A DNA stretch of 64,000 nt, taken from positions 28,042,880 to 28,106,879 of the forward strand of contig NC_091325.1 in the NCBI RefSeq assembly GCF_038502225.1, read 5' to 3'. The stretch is from Cherax quadricarinatus (lineage: Eukaryota > Arthropoda > Malacostraca > Decapoda > Parastacidae). Below the pieces are notes generated by a model. It ran no database searches. It saw nothing but the letters and a program-made list of their open reading frames with translations, and had not been told where the DNA came from. This document shows positions 10,786 to 22,600 of the stretch, piece after piece (positions within the stretch are counted from its first letter, which is position 1; every line of letters starts with the position of its first letter). The position numbers and the translations under genes are program-made.

Positions 10786-13036
10786 CGATAGTAGCGATAA
10801 CTCAGTAACAGTCCCAGATTTTCGCTTAGCAGATTACGATGGGCTTAGAGAACACTTATCGTCTGTTGACTGGGGTAACGAAGAGAGCTATCAATATGAC
10901 AGTTTTCTGAAAACTATACATGCTGCTCAAAGAACGTTTGTCCCATATAAAGAAATTAGATCAAATAGAAATGACCCAAAATGGATGAATAATAGGCTCA
11001 AATATCTACTAGGGCATAAGAAAGGAATTTATAGGCGTATCAAAAGAGGTGAGGGTCATCTTGTGAATCAATATATTGACATTAAGAGGGACATTAAAAA
11101 GGGGATAAGAAAAGCTAAAAGGGACTATGAAATTAAAGTTGCTAGGGATTCTAAAACTAACCCAAAAAGTTTTTTCCAGGTCTATAGAACAAAAGTTAGA
11201 GATAAGATAGGTCCCCTTAAAAATAACTATGGGCACCTTACTGACAAAGAGAATGAAATGTGCTCGATTTTAAATAATTATTTTCTCTCAGTTTTTACAC
11301 AGGAAGACACTAACAATATTCCAGTAATTAATTTTTATAGTGGGCTAGAAGAAGATAAATTATGTAACATCACAGTCACTAGTGAGATGGTTGTGAAGCA
11401 GATAGACCGACTGAAGCAAAATAAGTCGCCGGGTCCTGATGAGGTTTTTACAAGGGTCCTTAAGGATTGCAAAATGGAACTCTGTGAACCATTAATTAAT
11501 ATTTTTAATTTATCTCTTCAAACAGGTGTAGTGTCTGATATGTGGAAGATGGCTAATGTAATTCCTATTTTTAAAACAGGGGACAAGTCGTTACCGTCAA
11601 ATTACCGCCCAATAAGCCTGACCTCAACTGTAGGCAAATTACTAGAGTCACTTATAGCTGAGATTATAAGAAGCCATCTCGATAAGCATAGCTTGATTAA
11701 TGATACTCAGCATGGATTCACAAGAGGCCGGTCTTGTCTAACTAATTTATTAACTTTCTTCAGTAAAGCTTTTGAGGCTGTTGACCACAATAAAGAATTT
11801 GATATTATTTACTTAGATTTTAGTAAGGCTTTTGATAGAGTTCCGCACCATAGACTGTTAAAGAAAGTGGTAGCTCATGGCATTGGGGGAAAAGTGCTCT
11901 CGTGGATCGAGTCATGGCTCACTGACAGGAAGCAATGAGTGTCCATAAATGGGGTTAAATCCGAGTGGGGATCTGTAACAAGTGGCGTTCCACAGGGATC
12001 AGTCTTGGGCCCGTTGTTGTTTATAATATATATCAATGATCTTGATGAGGGAATTAATAATGATATGAGCAAATTCGCCGATGACACAAAGATAGGTAGG
12101 ATAATTGATTCAAACGTAGACGTTATGGAACTTAAGGAGGATATAAACAAACTCTATTCTTGGTCAGAAAAGTGGCAGATGCAGTTCAATGTAGATAAAT
12201 GCAAGGTTCTGAAGCTTGGGAGTGCCCATAACCCTAGTACTTATAAGTTAAATGATGTAGAACTTAGCCATACAGATTGCGAAAAGGACTTGGGGGTTAT
12301 GGTGAGCAGCAACCTTAAACCAAGACAGCAATGCCTAAGCGTACGTAATAAGGCAAATAGATTACTGGGATTTATATCAAGAAGTGTAAGCAACAGAAGT
12401 CCAGAGGTCATACTGCAGCTTTATACATCATTAGTAAGGCCTCACCTAGATTATGCAGCTCAGTTCTGGTCTCCATATTACAGAATGGACATAAATTCGT
12501 TAGAAAACATTCATCGTAGGATGACTAAATTAATACACAGCATTAAAAATCTTCCTTATGAAGAAAGATTGAAGACTCTTAAGTTACATTCACTTGTTAG
12601 ACGAAGAATGAGGGGAGACCTGATCGAAGTGTATAAGTGGAAGATAGGTATTAATAAAGGGGATGTTAATAAGGTCTTGAGGATGTCTCTCCAAGAGAGA
12701 ACCCGCAGTAATGGATTTAAATTAGTTAAGTTTAGATTTAGAAAGAACATAGGAAAGTATTTGTTTGGAAATAGGGTAGTTGATGAGTGGAACAGTCTAC
12801 CTAGTTGGGTTATTGAGGCTGGGACTTTGGGTAGTTTCAAATTTAGGTTGGATAAGTACATGAGTGGGAGTGGTTGGATTTGAGTGGGACTTTCACATCA
12901 GAGCTTATTTCTTGGGTAGCATTGAAAATTGGGTTGGGCAAATGTTTTGTTAGAGGGATGAATTGTGAAGGACCTGCCTAGTATGGGCCAACAGGCCTCC
13001 TGCAGTGTTCCTCCTTTCTTATGTTCTTATGTTCTT
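10786..13036 (+). mobile_element. 5'-truncated CR1-like LINE, family A
   Basis: Closely matches 38,536 to about 40,780 of the full-length family A copy at an initial offset of 27,750 bp. It starts abruptly inside ORF2, just after the endonuclease domain, which is the usual result of incomplete target-primed reverse transcription. The 3' UTR and octamer tail (TTCTTATG repeats, to about 13,036) are complete. By eye the two copies differ at only a small percentage of positions, so they are recent relatives. It sits inside the 27-bp satellite. Confidence 0.93.
10787..12883 (+). pseudogene. LINE ORF2 fragment: reverse transcriptase with premature stop
   Basis: Reads in the same frame as residues 282-979 of the intact ORF2 at 37,694. 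It keeps the linker, the RT palm (IIYLDFSKAFDRVP, GVPQGSVLGPLLF, KFADDTKIG) and the C-terminal region ending SGSGWI. A TGA at 11,936-11,938 splits it between the palm motifs; in the intact copy the same place reads CAG AGA, so two substitutions created the stop. The endonuclease and ORF1 are absent. It could not support its own retrotransposition. Confidence 0.92.
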
Positions 13037-13244
13037 AACTTGTCTCTCAGTTTCTCTTCACTTGACTTGTCTCACAGTTTCTCTTCCCCTGACGTGTCTG
13101 TCAGGTTCTCTTCACCTTACCTGTCTTTCATTTCCTGTTCACCTGACATGTCTCTCAGTTTCTCTTCACCTGACCTGTCTCTTAGTTTCTCTTCACCTGA
13201 CCTGTCTCTCAGTTTCTCTTCGTCTTACCTGTCTCTCAGTGTAC
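13037..13244. repeat. 27-bp satellite, fourth block (outer end of left inverted arm)
   Basis: About eight 27-bp units. The block joins GTGTACAGTAATATTATAAT at its inner end, the same junction found inverted at about 59,160-59,185. Confidence 0.9.
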
Positions 13245-13276
13245 AGTAATATTATAATACATTTTCATTTCTTCAA

Positions 13277-13360
13277 GTACATGTACAAGGTATACAAGTA
13301 CATGTACAAGTTATACAAGTACATGTACAAGATATACAAGTACATGTACAAGGTATACAG
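13277..13360. repeat. 21-bp tandem repeat with palindromic GTACATGTAC core
   Basis: Four head-to-tail 21-bp units, each starting with the perfect palindrome GTACATGTAC and continuing AAGGTATACAA with small variation. The inverted right arm has only one such unit (near 59,135-59,150), so copy number changed after the arms were duplicated. Confidence 0.88.
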
Positions 13361-13970
13361 GTCCAGCTGACATCACTAACATACTGCTAAGTACAAAGCG
13401 CCTTGTTATGCAGAGTATTTCGGGGAAATTAGTTCAGTTTTTTCCCAGGATGCGACCCACACCAGTCGAGTAACACCCAGGTACCTATTTTACTGATGAG
13501 GAACATAGACAACCTGTGTTAAGAAACATGATCAATGTTTCTACCCTCTCCGTCTCTCAGTTTCTTTTCACCTCTTCCCTTGACCTGTCTTCTGCTTTTT
13601 CTCATTCTTTTACCTGTGGCTTGATAATGGTTTATTGTGGAACGAAACGTGTCTAAAACTCTGGCCGCATTCATAAGAAATTTTGTATGTAATTAATTTG
13701 GAATATTCACCCGTTAACCTGTTACTTTTATTAACAAGAACAGCTTCAATGGCCTCTTAGAGCGAGGGTCCTCAAGTGTCTCATCTTCAAGATGACGTAG
13801 GGAAATGGAAACACCTCCCTCACATCACACCTGACTGTATATCAATGACATACAACACACTGTCAGTATGTATCCTATTTTTTCAGATTTTTCCAGACAC
13901 AGTATGTCCTACACTGCTGTCTCGTTTCCCAGTGAATATAATACAAATAATTAAGAAGCGTATTGTGAGC
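13361..13970 (-). repeat. SINE-related core plus spacer
   Basis: At about 13,436-13,485 this holds, on the minus strand, the core that reads GTACCTGGGTGTTA and GTGTGGGTCGCATCCTGGG in the tRNA-derived SINE at 45.96 kb. The remainder to 13,970 is spacer shared, inverted, with 58,540-58,990. It includes a motif CGAAACGTGTCTAAAACTCTGG resembling the CGTTTCGTCACAC repeat near 54.2 kb. No coding sequence is supported. Confidence 0.6.
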
Positions 13971-16900
13971 GTTGTTACGAGCAGAGGAACACAGTACAGT
14001 GTCTCCCCCGGAGGAACACGTAACTATGTTGTTACAAACAGAACACACAGAACAGTGTCTCCCCCGGAGTAACACGTAACTGTGTTGTTACATACAGAGG
14101 AGCACAGAACAGTGTCTCCCCCGGAGTAACACGTAACTGTGTTGTTACATACAGAGGAGCACAGTACAGTGTCTTCCCCGGAGTAACACGTAGCTGTGTT
14201 GTTACACACAGAGGAGCACAGTACAGTGTCTCCCCCGGAGTAACACGTAGCTCTGTTGTTACAAACAGAGGAGCACAGTACAGTGTCTCCCCCGGAGTAA
14301 CACGTAACTGTGTTGTTACAAACAGAGGAGCACAGTACAGTGTCTTCCCCGGAGTAACACGTAGCTGTGTTGTTACACACAGAGGAGCACAGTACAGTGT
14401 CTCCCCCGGAGTAACACGTAGCTGTGTTGTTACAAACAGAGGAGCACAGTACAGTGTCTCCCCCGGAGTAACACGTAGCTGTGTTGTTACAAACAGAGGA
14501 GCACAGTACAGTGTCTCCCCCGGAGTAACACGTAGCTGTGTTGTTACAAACAGAGGAGCACAGTACAGTGTCTCCCCCGGAGTAACACGTAGCTGAGTTG
14601 TTACAAACAGAGGAGCACAGTACAGTGTCTCCCCCGGAGTAACACGGAACTATGTTGTTACAAACAGAGGAGCACAGTACAGTGTCTTCCCCGGAGTAAC
14701 ACGTAACTATGTTGTTACATACAGAGGAGCACAGTACAGTGTCTTCCCCGGAGTAACACGTAACTATGTTGTTACATACAGAGGAGCACAGTACAGTGTC
14801 TTCCCCGGAGTAACACGTAACTATGTTGTTACATACAGAGGAGCACAGTACAGTGTCTTCCCCGGAGTAACACGTAACTATGTTGTTACATACAGAGGAG
14901 CACAGTACAGTGTCTTCCCCGGAGTAACACGTAACTATGTTGTTACATACAGAGGAGCACAGTACAGTGTCTTCCCCGGAGTAACACGTAACTATGTTGT
15001 TACATACAGAGGAGCACAGTACAGTGTCTCCCCCGGAGTAACACGTAACTATGTTGTTACATACAGAGGAGCACAGTACAGTGTCTTCCCGGAGGAACAC
15101 GTAACTATGTTGTTACATACAGAGGAGCACAGTACAGTGTCTTCCCCGGAGTAACACGTAACTATGTTGTTACATACAGAGGAGCACAGTACAGTGTCTC
15201 CCCCGGAGTAACACGTAACTATGTTGTTACATACAGAGGAGCACAGTACAGTGTCTTCCCCGGAGTAACACGTAACTATGTTGTTACATACAGAGGAGCA
15301 CAGTACAGTGTCTCCCCCGGAGTAACACGTAACTATGTTGTTACATACAGAGGAGCACAGTACAGTGTCTTCCCGGAGTAACACGTAACTGTGTTGTTAC
15401 ATACAGAGGAGCACAGTACAGTGTCTTCCCGAAGTAACACGTAGCTGTGTTGTTACATACAGAGGAGCACAGTACAGTGTCTTCCCGGAGTAACACGTAA
15501 CTGTGTTGTTACATACAGAGGAGCGCAGTACAGTGTCTTCCCGAAGTAACACGTAACTGTGTTGTTACATACAGAGGAGCACAGCAGTACACGTGTCTAC
15601 AGAGGAGCCCAGTGTCTCCCCCGGAATAACACGTAACTATGTTGTTACATACAGAGGAGCACAGTACAGTGTCTTCCCGGAGTAACACGTAACTGTGTTG
15701 CTACATACAGAGGAGCACAGTACAGTGTCTTCCCGGAGTAACACGTAACTGTGTTGTTACATACAGAGGAGCACAGTACAGTGTCTCCCCCGGAGTAACA
15801 CGTAACTATGTTGTTACATACAGAGGAGCACAGTACAGTGTCTTCCCGGAGTAACACGTAACTGTGTTGTTACATACAGAGGAGCACAGTACAGTGTCTT
15901 CCCGGAGTAACACGTAACTATGTTGTTACATACAGAGGAGCACAGTACAGTGTCTTCCCGGAGTAACACGTAACTATGTTGTTACATACAGAGGAGCACA
16001 GTACAGTGTCTTCCCGGAGTAACACGTAACTATGTTGCTACATACAGAGGAGCACAGTACAGTGTCTTCCCGGAGTAACACGTAACTATGTTGTTACATA
16101 CAGAGGAGCACAGTACAGTGTCTTCCCGGAGTAACACGTAACTATGTTGCTACATACAGAGGAGCACAGTACAGTGTCTTCCCCGGAGTAACACGTAACT
16201 ATGTTGTTACATACAGAGGAGCACAGTACAGTGTCTTCCCCGGAGTAACACGTAACTGTGTTGCTACATACAGAGGAGCACAGTACAGTGTCTTCCCCGG
16301 AGTAACACGTAACTATGTTGTTACATACAGAGGAGCACAGTACAGTGTCTTCCTCGAGGAACACGTTACTGTGTTGTTACATACAGAGGAGCACAGTACA
16401 GTGTCTCCCCCGGAGGAACACGTAACTATGTTGTTCCATACAAAGGAGCACAGTACAGTGTCTCCCCCGGAGTAACACGTAACTGTGTTGCTACATACAG
16501 AGGAGCACAGTACAGTGTCTTCCCCGGAGTAACACGTAACTATGTTGTTACATACAGAGGAGCACAGTACAGTGTCTTCCCGGAGGAACACGTAACTGTG
16601 TTGTTACATACAGAGGAGCACAGTACAGTGTCTCCCTCGGAGGAACACGTAACTATGTTGTTACATACAAAGGAGCACAGTACAGTGTCTCCCCCGGAGT
16701 AACACGTAACTATGTTGCTACATACAGAGGAGCACAGTACAGTGTCTTCCCGGAGTAACACGTAACTGTGTTGCTACATACAGAGGAGCACAGTACAGTG
16801 TCTTCCCGGAGTAACACGTAACTGTGTTGTTACATACAGAGGAGCACAGTACAGTGTCTTCCCGGAGGAACACGTAACTGTGTTGCTACATACAGAGGAG

Positions 16901-16996
16901 CACAATACAGTGTCTTCCCGGAGGAACACGTAACTGTGTTGTTACATACAGAGGAGCACAGTACAGTGTCTTCCCGGAGGAACACGTAACTGTGTT
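13971..16996. repeat. 57-bp minisatellite A, left array
   Basis: About 53 head-to-tail units of 56 or 57 bp. Each holds GTAAC-TRTGTTG-TTAC, then GAGGAGCACAGTACAGTGTC and a C-run followed by GGAGTAACAC. Units with four or five C/T bases before GGAG are 57 bp, and those with CCCGG are 56 bp. The 1-bp slip shifts any reading frame, so the cysteine-rich frames on the minus strand are open only in patches. Two short inverted motifs per unit (GTAAC/GTTAC and the near-palindrome ACAGTACAGTGT) could form small hairpins. The same array occurs inverted at 55,577-58,530. Confidence 0.95.
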
Positions 16997-17578
16997 CTGA
17001 GTGTGGTTAGTCTATAAGTAAATGTTTTTACTGTTATTTTAAACACAAGGACCAAACAATCTCAGCTCAGACAGGAGAGATACGAAGTAAATAAAAAAAT
17101 ATATTCAGGAGAGGAAAAGTGATAAAATATGAAGGTTGTTTTGTGTCATTAATGAGTCGCTGTTAAGTTTTGTTTTAAATTGTTTTTATGAGAAGTGAGG
17201 TCACGGTGGACCTTGATGTTGACCTACTTGTATCACCCCCTCCTTCTCTTCCTTCCTTCACACCCTCCCTTCCTCTCTCCCTACTTACCTTCCTCCTTCC
17301 TTTCCTCTCACTCTCCCTACCTTCCATTCTCCCTCCCTTCCTCCCTCGCTATCTTCCCTCCTTACCTACCTTCCTTCCTCACAAACTCCCTCCCGCCCTC
17401 ACCTCCACTTGTGTCACGCCCTCCCAGCCCTCACTCTTCCCTCTATCATCTCCATATGTGCCACGCCCTCACTCTAATTACTCACAAGATCACCTCCCAC
17501 CCTCCTCCCTCACCTCCGTTTCTTCTCCTTCACTATCAAGTGCAGATGTTGCAGTCCACACATGATTCTGCAGATATT
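16997..17578. other. arm spacer and pyrimidine-rich tract
   Basis: About 190 bp of AT-rich spacer, then about 380 bp of strongly pyrimidine-biased plus-strand sequence (CCTTCC, CTCCCT and CCTCAC words). It is inverted at 54,895-55,570, where the purine-rich part is longer by an internal duplication. Pyrimidine/purine mirror tracts of this kind can form triplex (H-DNA) structures; that is inference. Frames here are proline/serine/leucine-rich and not gene-like. Confidence 0.75.
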
Positions 17579-17954
<376 letters not shown>

Positions 17955-18364
17955 CAGCAGAGTGACGGCAGTAGAGATACGGCAGTAGAGTGATCACACA
18001 GGAGTGATAGCAGTAGAGTGAGGACAACAGAGTGAAGGCAACAGAGTGAAGGCAGCAGAGTGAGGGCAGGGGAGTAAGGACAAAAGAGTGAGAGTATTAG
18101 AAAGATGGAAGAGGAGGGAAGACAGGAGAATGAGGACAGCAGAGTGAAGGCATCGGAGTGATGGCAGTAGAGTGACGACAACAGAGTGAGGGCAGCAACG
18201 TGATGGCAGAGGAGTAATGGCAGTTGAGTAAAGGCAGCAGAGTGATGGCAAAAGAGTGAAGGCACCACAGTGATGGAATAGAAGTGATGGCAGCAGAGCG
18301 AGGGCAGCAGAGTGAGGGCAGCAGAGTGATGGCAGAGGAGTGATGGCAGTAGAGTGAGGACAGC
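17955..18364. repeat. 14-bp satellite, divergent left outlier
   Basis: About 29 degenerate 14-bp units of the form AGAGTGAGGGCAGC, with G at the position that is A (GAAGACAGC) in the main array. Divergence among units is much higher than in the main array, suggesting an older, less homogenised edge. Confidence 0.9.
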
Positions 18365-18369
18365 ATAAT

Positions 18370-19436
18370 TGTTGAGAAATGTGCATTACCAGCTAAGCTT
18401 ATTATTTATAAATTTAAATATAGGGAACACTTAGCTGATAAAAGACAGCAAATCGTCTACACAGCCGCCCCTGCAGACGAGGTCTTGAATTGTTGTCATG
18501 ATCATCTCTCAATGGGCTGGAATAGATCATCTTATGTAAACAATAATTTACCCCTAGGGGGTGTTATGTCAGCATATTTCATTCATTGATAGCTGACAAA
18601 CTTACTTGTGTGGACTCAAAAGTCCGCACCTAACTGCCGACTATAGGTTGATTACAAACTCCTTGCGACTCAAGAACTGCGCAGTCCACCGTACTACAAG
18701 AAATTCGTAACCTACCTTGCTCTTGTAGCATGAGCTATGGTGTTCTTCACACCTTCGACAGGTATCGGTGACTTGATAGAAGCTGAAGTGTCCTTGGATG
18801 TCCACGTCTTCCATAGTCTAGGAATACGCACACTGGTACACTATGTTCCACAAGATTTGTCTTTATTGTTAACAATCTTATCACTAAAGAAGCTGATCAC
18901 ACTTCTCTTAAATGTTTATTGTGTTTTATGAGACACTTTGTTCACACTAACGCACAAAACGTTCTTTGTTGGTTATCCTGGCGTCAGTGTCACTCTCAGT
19001 AGAGTCAAAAGTAATCTGAAGACGCCACAGCGCCCCATGCCGTCACTCCCCTAGCACAAAGGAAAAGCTGACCTAGTACTTTTGCTTCCTTGCCACTTTC
19101 TCGATGAAGCAATGCAGAATGTTTGATTCTTGCTGTCTTAAACATAGACAACAATGTCCACTATCTTTACTATGGAAATAAAGTGGGAGCAGGATTTTCC
19201 TTAATTGTCCTGCTAAAGTAAGAGATGTACTGTCTCTTATTAAAATACACTCTGTAACACTGGACTGCAAGGAGCGGCGGTCGCTTGACCACGTCGCATA
19301 CTCGTACTGCATCTGGGATCAATTACTCACTGTAGTAGTAAACAAGATATTTGCCCCTTCTGAGAGGGTTGGGCCCCTCAGGGCTGAAAGGGGCTGAAGG
19401 GGGCTGATACCCCGTCCTGGAGAAAATTTCTCCACA
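18370..19436. mobile_element. solo-LTR-like insertion
   Basis: A 1,067-bp block of non-satellite sequence interrupts the 14-bp array. It starts TGTTGAGAAAT and ends ATTTCTCCACA, which are inverted complements at 10 of 11 positions with TG...CA termini. The flanks are ATAAT (18,365-18,369) and GTAAT (19,437-19,441), a 5-bp duplication with one mismatch. This fits a solo LTR left by recombination between LTRs. A non-autonomous DNA transposon with short terminal inverted repeats is the main alternative. No long ORF is inside; the 64- and 79-codon frames resemble nothing I know. The superfamily is not assigned. Confidence 0.65.
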
Positions 19437-19552
19437 GTAATGATGGCAGAGGAGTGAGGGCAGCAGAGTGAGGGCAGCAGTGACGGCAGGAGAGTGAGGG
19501 CAGAAGAGTGATGGCAGCAGAGTGATGGCAGCAGAGTGAAGGCAGCAGAGTG
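19437..19552. repeat. 14-bp satellite, small block
   Basis: About eight divergent units (AGAGTGATGGCAGC type) between two insertions; a continuation of the array at 17,955-18,364. Confidence 0.88.
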
Positions 19553-19676
19553 AGTAAGTAAGTTTATTCAGGTATACTCAAATATAGTTACATAGATTAT
19601 CATACATAGCAGCATATATGAAGAGTACCTAGGATAACCCAAGAAAGCAGACAGAGTGAATTATTTCCATTGGTGT
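19553..19676 (-). mobile_element. short SINE-related fragment inside the 14-bp array
   Basis: About 124 bp starting near GTAAGTAAGTTTATTCAGG and containing CCTAGGATAACCCAAGAAAG. The reverse complement of the latter matches CTTTCTTGGGTTATCCTGGG in the 3' part of the SINE at about 46,060. It is probably a truncated, inverted member or relative of that repeat. The boundaries are approximate. Confidence 0.6.
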
Positions 19677-22600
19677 AGCAGAGTGAATACAGCAGAGTGA
19701 AGACAGCAGAGTGAAGACAGCGGAGTGAAGACAGCAGAGTGAAGACAGCAGAGTGAAGACAGCGGAGTGAAGACAGCAGAGTGAAGACAGCAGAGTGAAG
19801 ACAGCAGAGGGAAGACAGCAGAGTGAAGACAGCAGAGTGAAGACAGCAGAGTGAAGACAGCAGTGTGAAGACAGCAGTGTGAAGACAGCAGTGTGAAGAC
19901 AGCAGAGTGAAGACAGCAGAGTGAAGACAGCAGAGTGAAGACAGCAGAGTGAAGACAGCAGAGGGAAGACAGCAGAGGGAAGACAGCAGAGGGAAGACAG
20001 CAGAGTGAAGACAGCAGAGTGAAGACAGCAAAGTGAAGACATCAGAGTGAAGACAGCAGAGCGAAGACAGCAGAGGGAAGACAGCAGAGGGAAGACAGCA
20101 GAGTGAAGACAGCAGAGTGAAGACAGCAGAGTGAAGACAGCAGAGTGAAGACAGCAGAGGGAAGACAGCAGAGTGAAGACAGCAGAGTGAAGACAGCAGA
20201 GTGAAGACAGCAGAGTGAAGACAGCAGAGTGAAGACAGCAGAGTGAAGACAGCAGAGTGAAGACAGCAGAGTGAAGACAGCAGAGTGAAGACAGCAGAGT
20301 GAAGACAGCAAAGTGAAGACAGCAGATTGAAGACATCAAAGTGAAGACAGCAGAGTGAAGACAGCAGAGTGAAGACAGCAGAGGGAAGACAGCACAGTGA
20401 AGACAGCAGAGTGAAGACAGCAAAGTGAAGACAGCAGAGTGAGGACAGCAGAGTGAAGACGGCAGAGTGAAAACAGCAGAGTAAAGACAGCAGAGTGAAG
20501 ACAGCAAATTGAAGACAGCAGAGTGAAGACATCAGAGTGAAGACATCAGAGTGAAGACAGCAGAGTGAAGACAGCAGAGTGAAGACAGCAGAGTGAAGAC
20601 AGCAGAGTGAAGACAGCAGAGTGAAGACAGCAGAGTAAAGACAGCAGAGTGAAGACAGCAGAGTGAAGACAGCAGAGTGAAGACAGCAGAGTGAAGACAG
20701 CAGAGTGAAGACAGCAGAGTGAAGACAGCAGAGTGAAGACAGCAGAGTTAAGACATCAGAGTGAAGACATCAGAGTGAAGACAGCAGACTGAAAACAGCA
20801 GAGTAAAAACAGCAGAGTGAAGACAGCAGAGTGAAGACAGCAGAGTGAAGACAGCAGACTGAAGACAGCAGAGTAAAAACAGCAGAGTGAAGACAGCAGA
20901 GTGAAGACAGCAGAGGGAAGACAGCAGAGTGAAGACAGCAGAGTGAAGACAGCAGAGTGAAGACAGCAGAGTGAAGACATCAGAGTGAAGACAGCAGAGT
21001 GAAGACAGCAGAGTGAAGACAGCAGAGTGAAGACAGCAAAGTGAAGACAGCAGAGTGAAGACATCAGAGAGAAGACAGCAGAGTGAAGACAGCAAAGTGA
21101 AGACAGCAGAGTGAAGACAGCAGAGTGAAGACAGCAAAGTGAGGACATCAGAGTGAAGACAGCAGGGTGAAGACAGCAGAGTGAAGACAGCAGAGGGAAG
21201 ACAGCAGAGTGAAGACAGCAGAGTGAAGACAGCAGAATTAAGACATCACAGTGAAGACAGCAGACTGAAGACAGCAGACTGAAGACAGCAGAGTGAAGAC
21301 AGCAAAGTGAAGACAGCAGAGGGAAGACAGCAGAGTGAAGACAGCAGAGTGAAGACAGCAGAGTGAAGACAGCAGAGTGATGACAGCAGAGTGAAGACAG
21401 CAGAGGGAAGACAGCAGAGTGAAGACAGCAGAGTGCAGACAGCAGAGTTAAGACATCAGAGTGAAGACAGCAGAGTGAAGACAGCAGAGGGAAGAGAGCA
21501 GAGTGAAGACAGCAGAGTGAAGACAGCAGAGTGAAGACAGCAGAGTGAAGACAGCAGAGTGAAGACAGCAGAGTGAAGACAGCAGAGTGAAGACAGCAGA
21601 GGGAAGACTGCAGAGGGAAGACAGCAGAGTGAAGACAGCAGAGTGAAGACAGCAGAGTGAAGACAGCAGAGTGAAGACATCACAGTGAAGACAGCAGACT
21701 GAAGACAGCAGACTGAAGACAGCAGAGTGAAGACAGCAAAGTGAAGACAGCAGAGGGAAGACAGCAGAGTGAAGACAGCAGAGTGCAGACAGCAGAGTTA
21801 AGACATCAGAGTGAAGACAGCAGAGTGAAGACAGCAGAGGGAAGAGAGCAAAGTGAAGACAGCAGAGTGAAGACAGCAGAGTGAAGACAGCAGAGTTAAG
21901 ACATCACAGTGAAGACAGCAGACTGAAGACAGCAGAGTGAAGACAGCAGAGTGAAGACAGCAGAGTGAAGACAGCAGAGTGAAGACAGCAGAGTGAAGAC
22001 AGCAGAGTGAAGACAGCAGAGTGAAGACAGCAGAGTGAAGACAGCAGAGTGAAGACAGCAGAGTGAAGACAGCAGAGTGAAGACATCAGAGTGAAGACAG
22101 CAGAGTGAAGACAGCAGAGTGAAGACAGCAAAGTGAAGACAGCAGATTGAAGACATCAAAGTGAAGACAGCAGAGTGAAGACAGCAGAGTGAAGACAGCA
22201 GAGGGAGGACAGCACAGTGAAGACAGCAGAGTGAAGACAGCAAAGTGAAGACAGCAGAGTGAGGACAGCAGAGTGAAGACGGCAGAGTGAAAACAGCAGA
22301 GTAAAGACAGCAGAGTGAAGACAGCAAATTGAAGACAGCAGAGTGAAGACATCAGAGTGAAGACATCAGAGTGAAGACATCAGAGTGAAGACAGCAGAGT
22401 GAAGACAGCAGAGTGAAGACAGCAGAGTGAAGACAGCAGAGTGAAGACAGCAGAGTGAAGACAGCAGAGTGAAGACAGCAGAGTGAAGACAGCAGAGTGA
22501 AGACAGCAGAGTGAAGACAGCAGAGTGAAGACAGCAGAGTGAAGACAGCAGAGTTAAGACATCAGAGTGAAGACATCATAGTGAAGACAGCAGACTGAAG

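Noticed and set aside
14024..15100. 358-codon cysteine-rich minus-strand frame, suggestive of a secreted cysteine-rich protein
   Set aside because: It is the 57-bp minisatellite A read in frame. Units of 56 bp shift the frame repeatedly, there is no signal peptide or unique sequence at either end, and the inverted array shows the same effect.
13971..16996. CRISPR-like array (regular repeats of about 57 bp)
   Set aside because: There are no distinct spacers; the whole unit repeats. No cas genes are present and the context is eukaryotic.
18737..19312. Small ORFs (64 and 79 codons) within the 18.4-19.4 kb insertion
   Set aside because: Short, without domains, on opposite strands, and inside a probable solo LTR.
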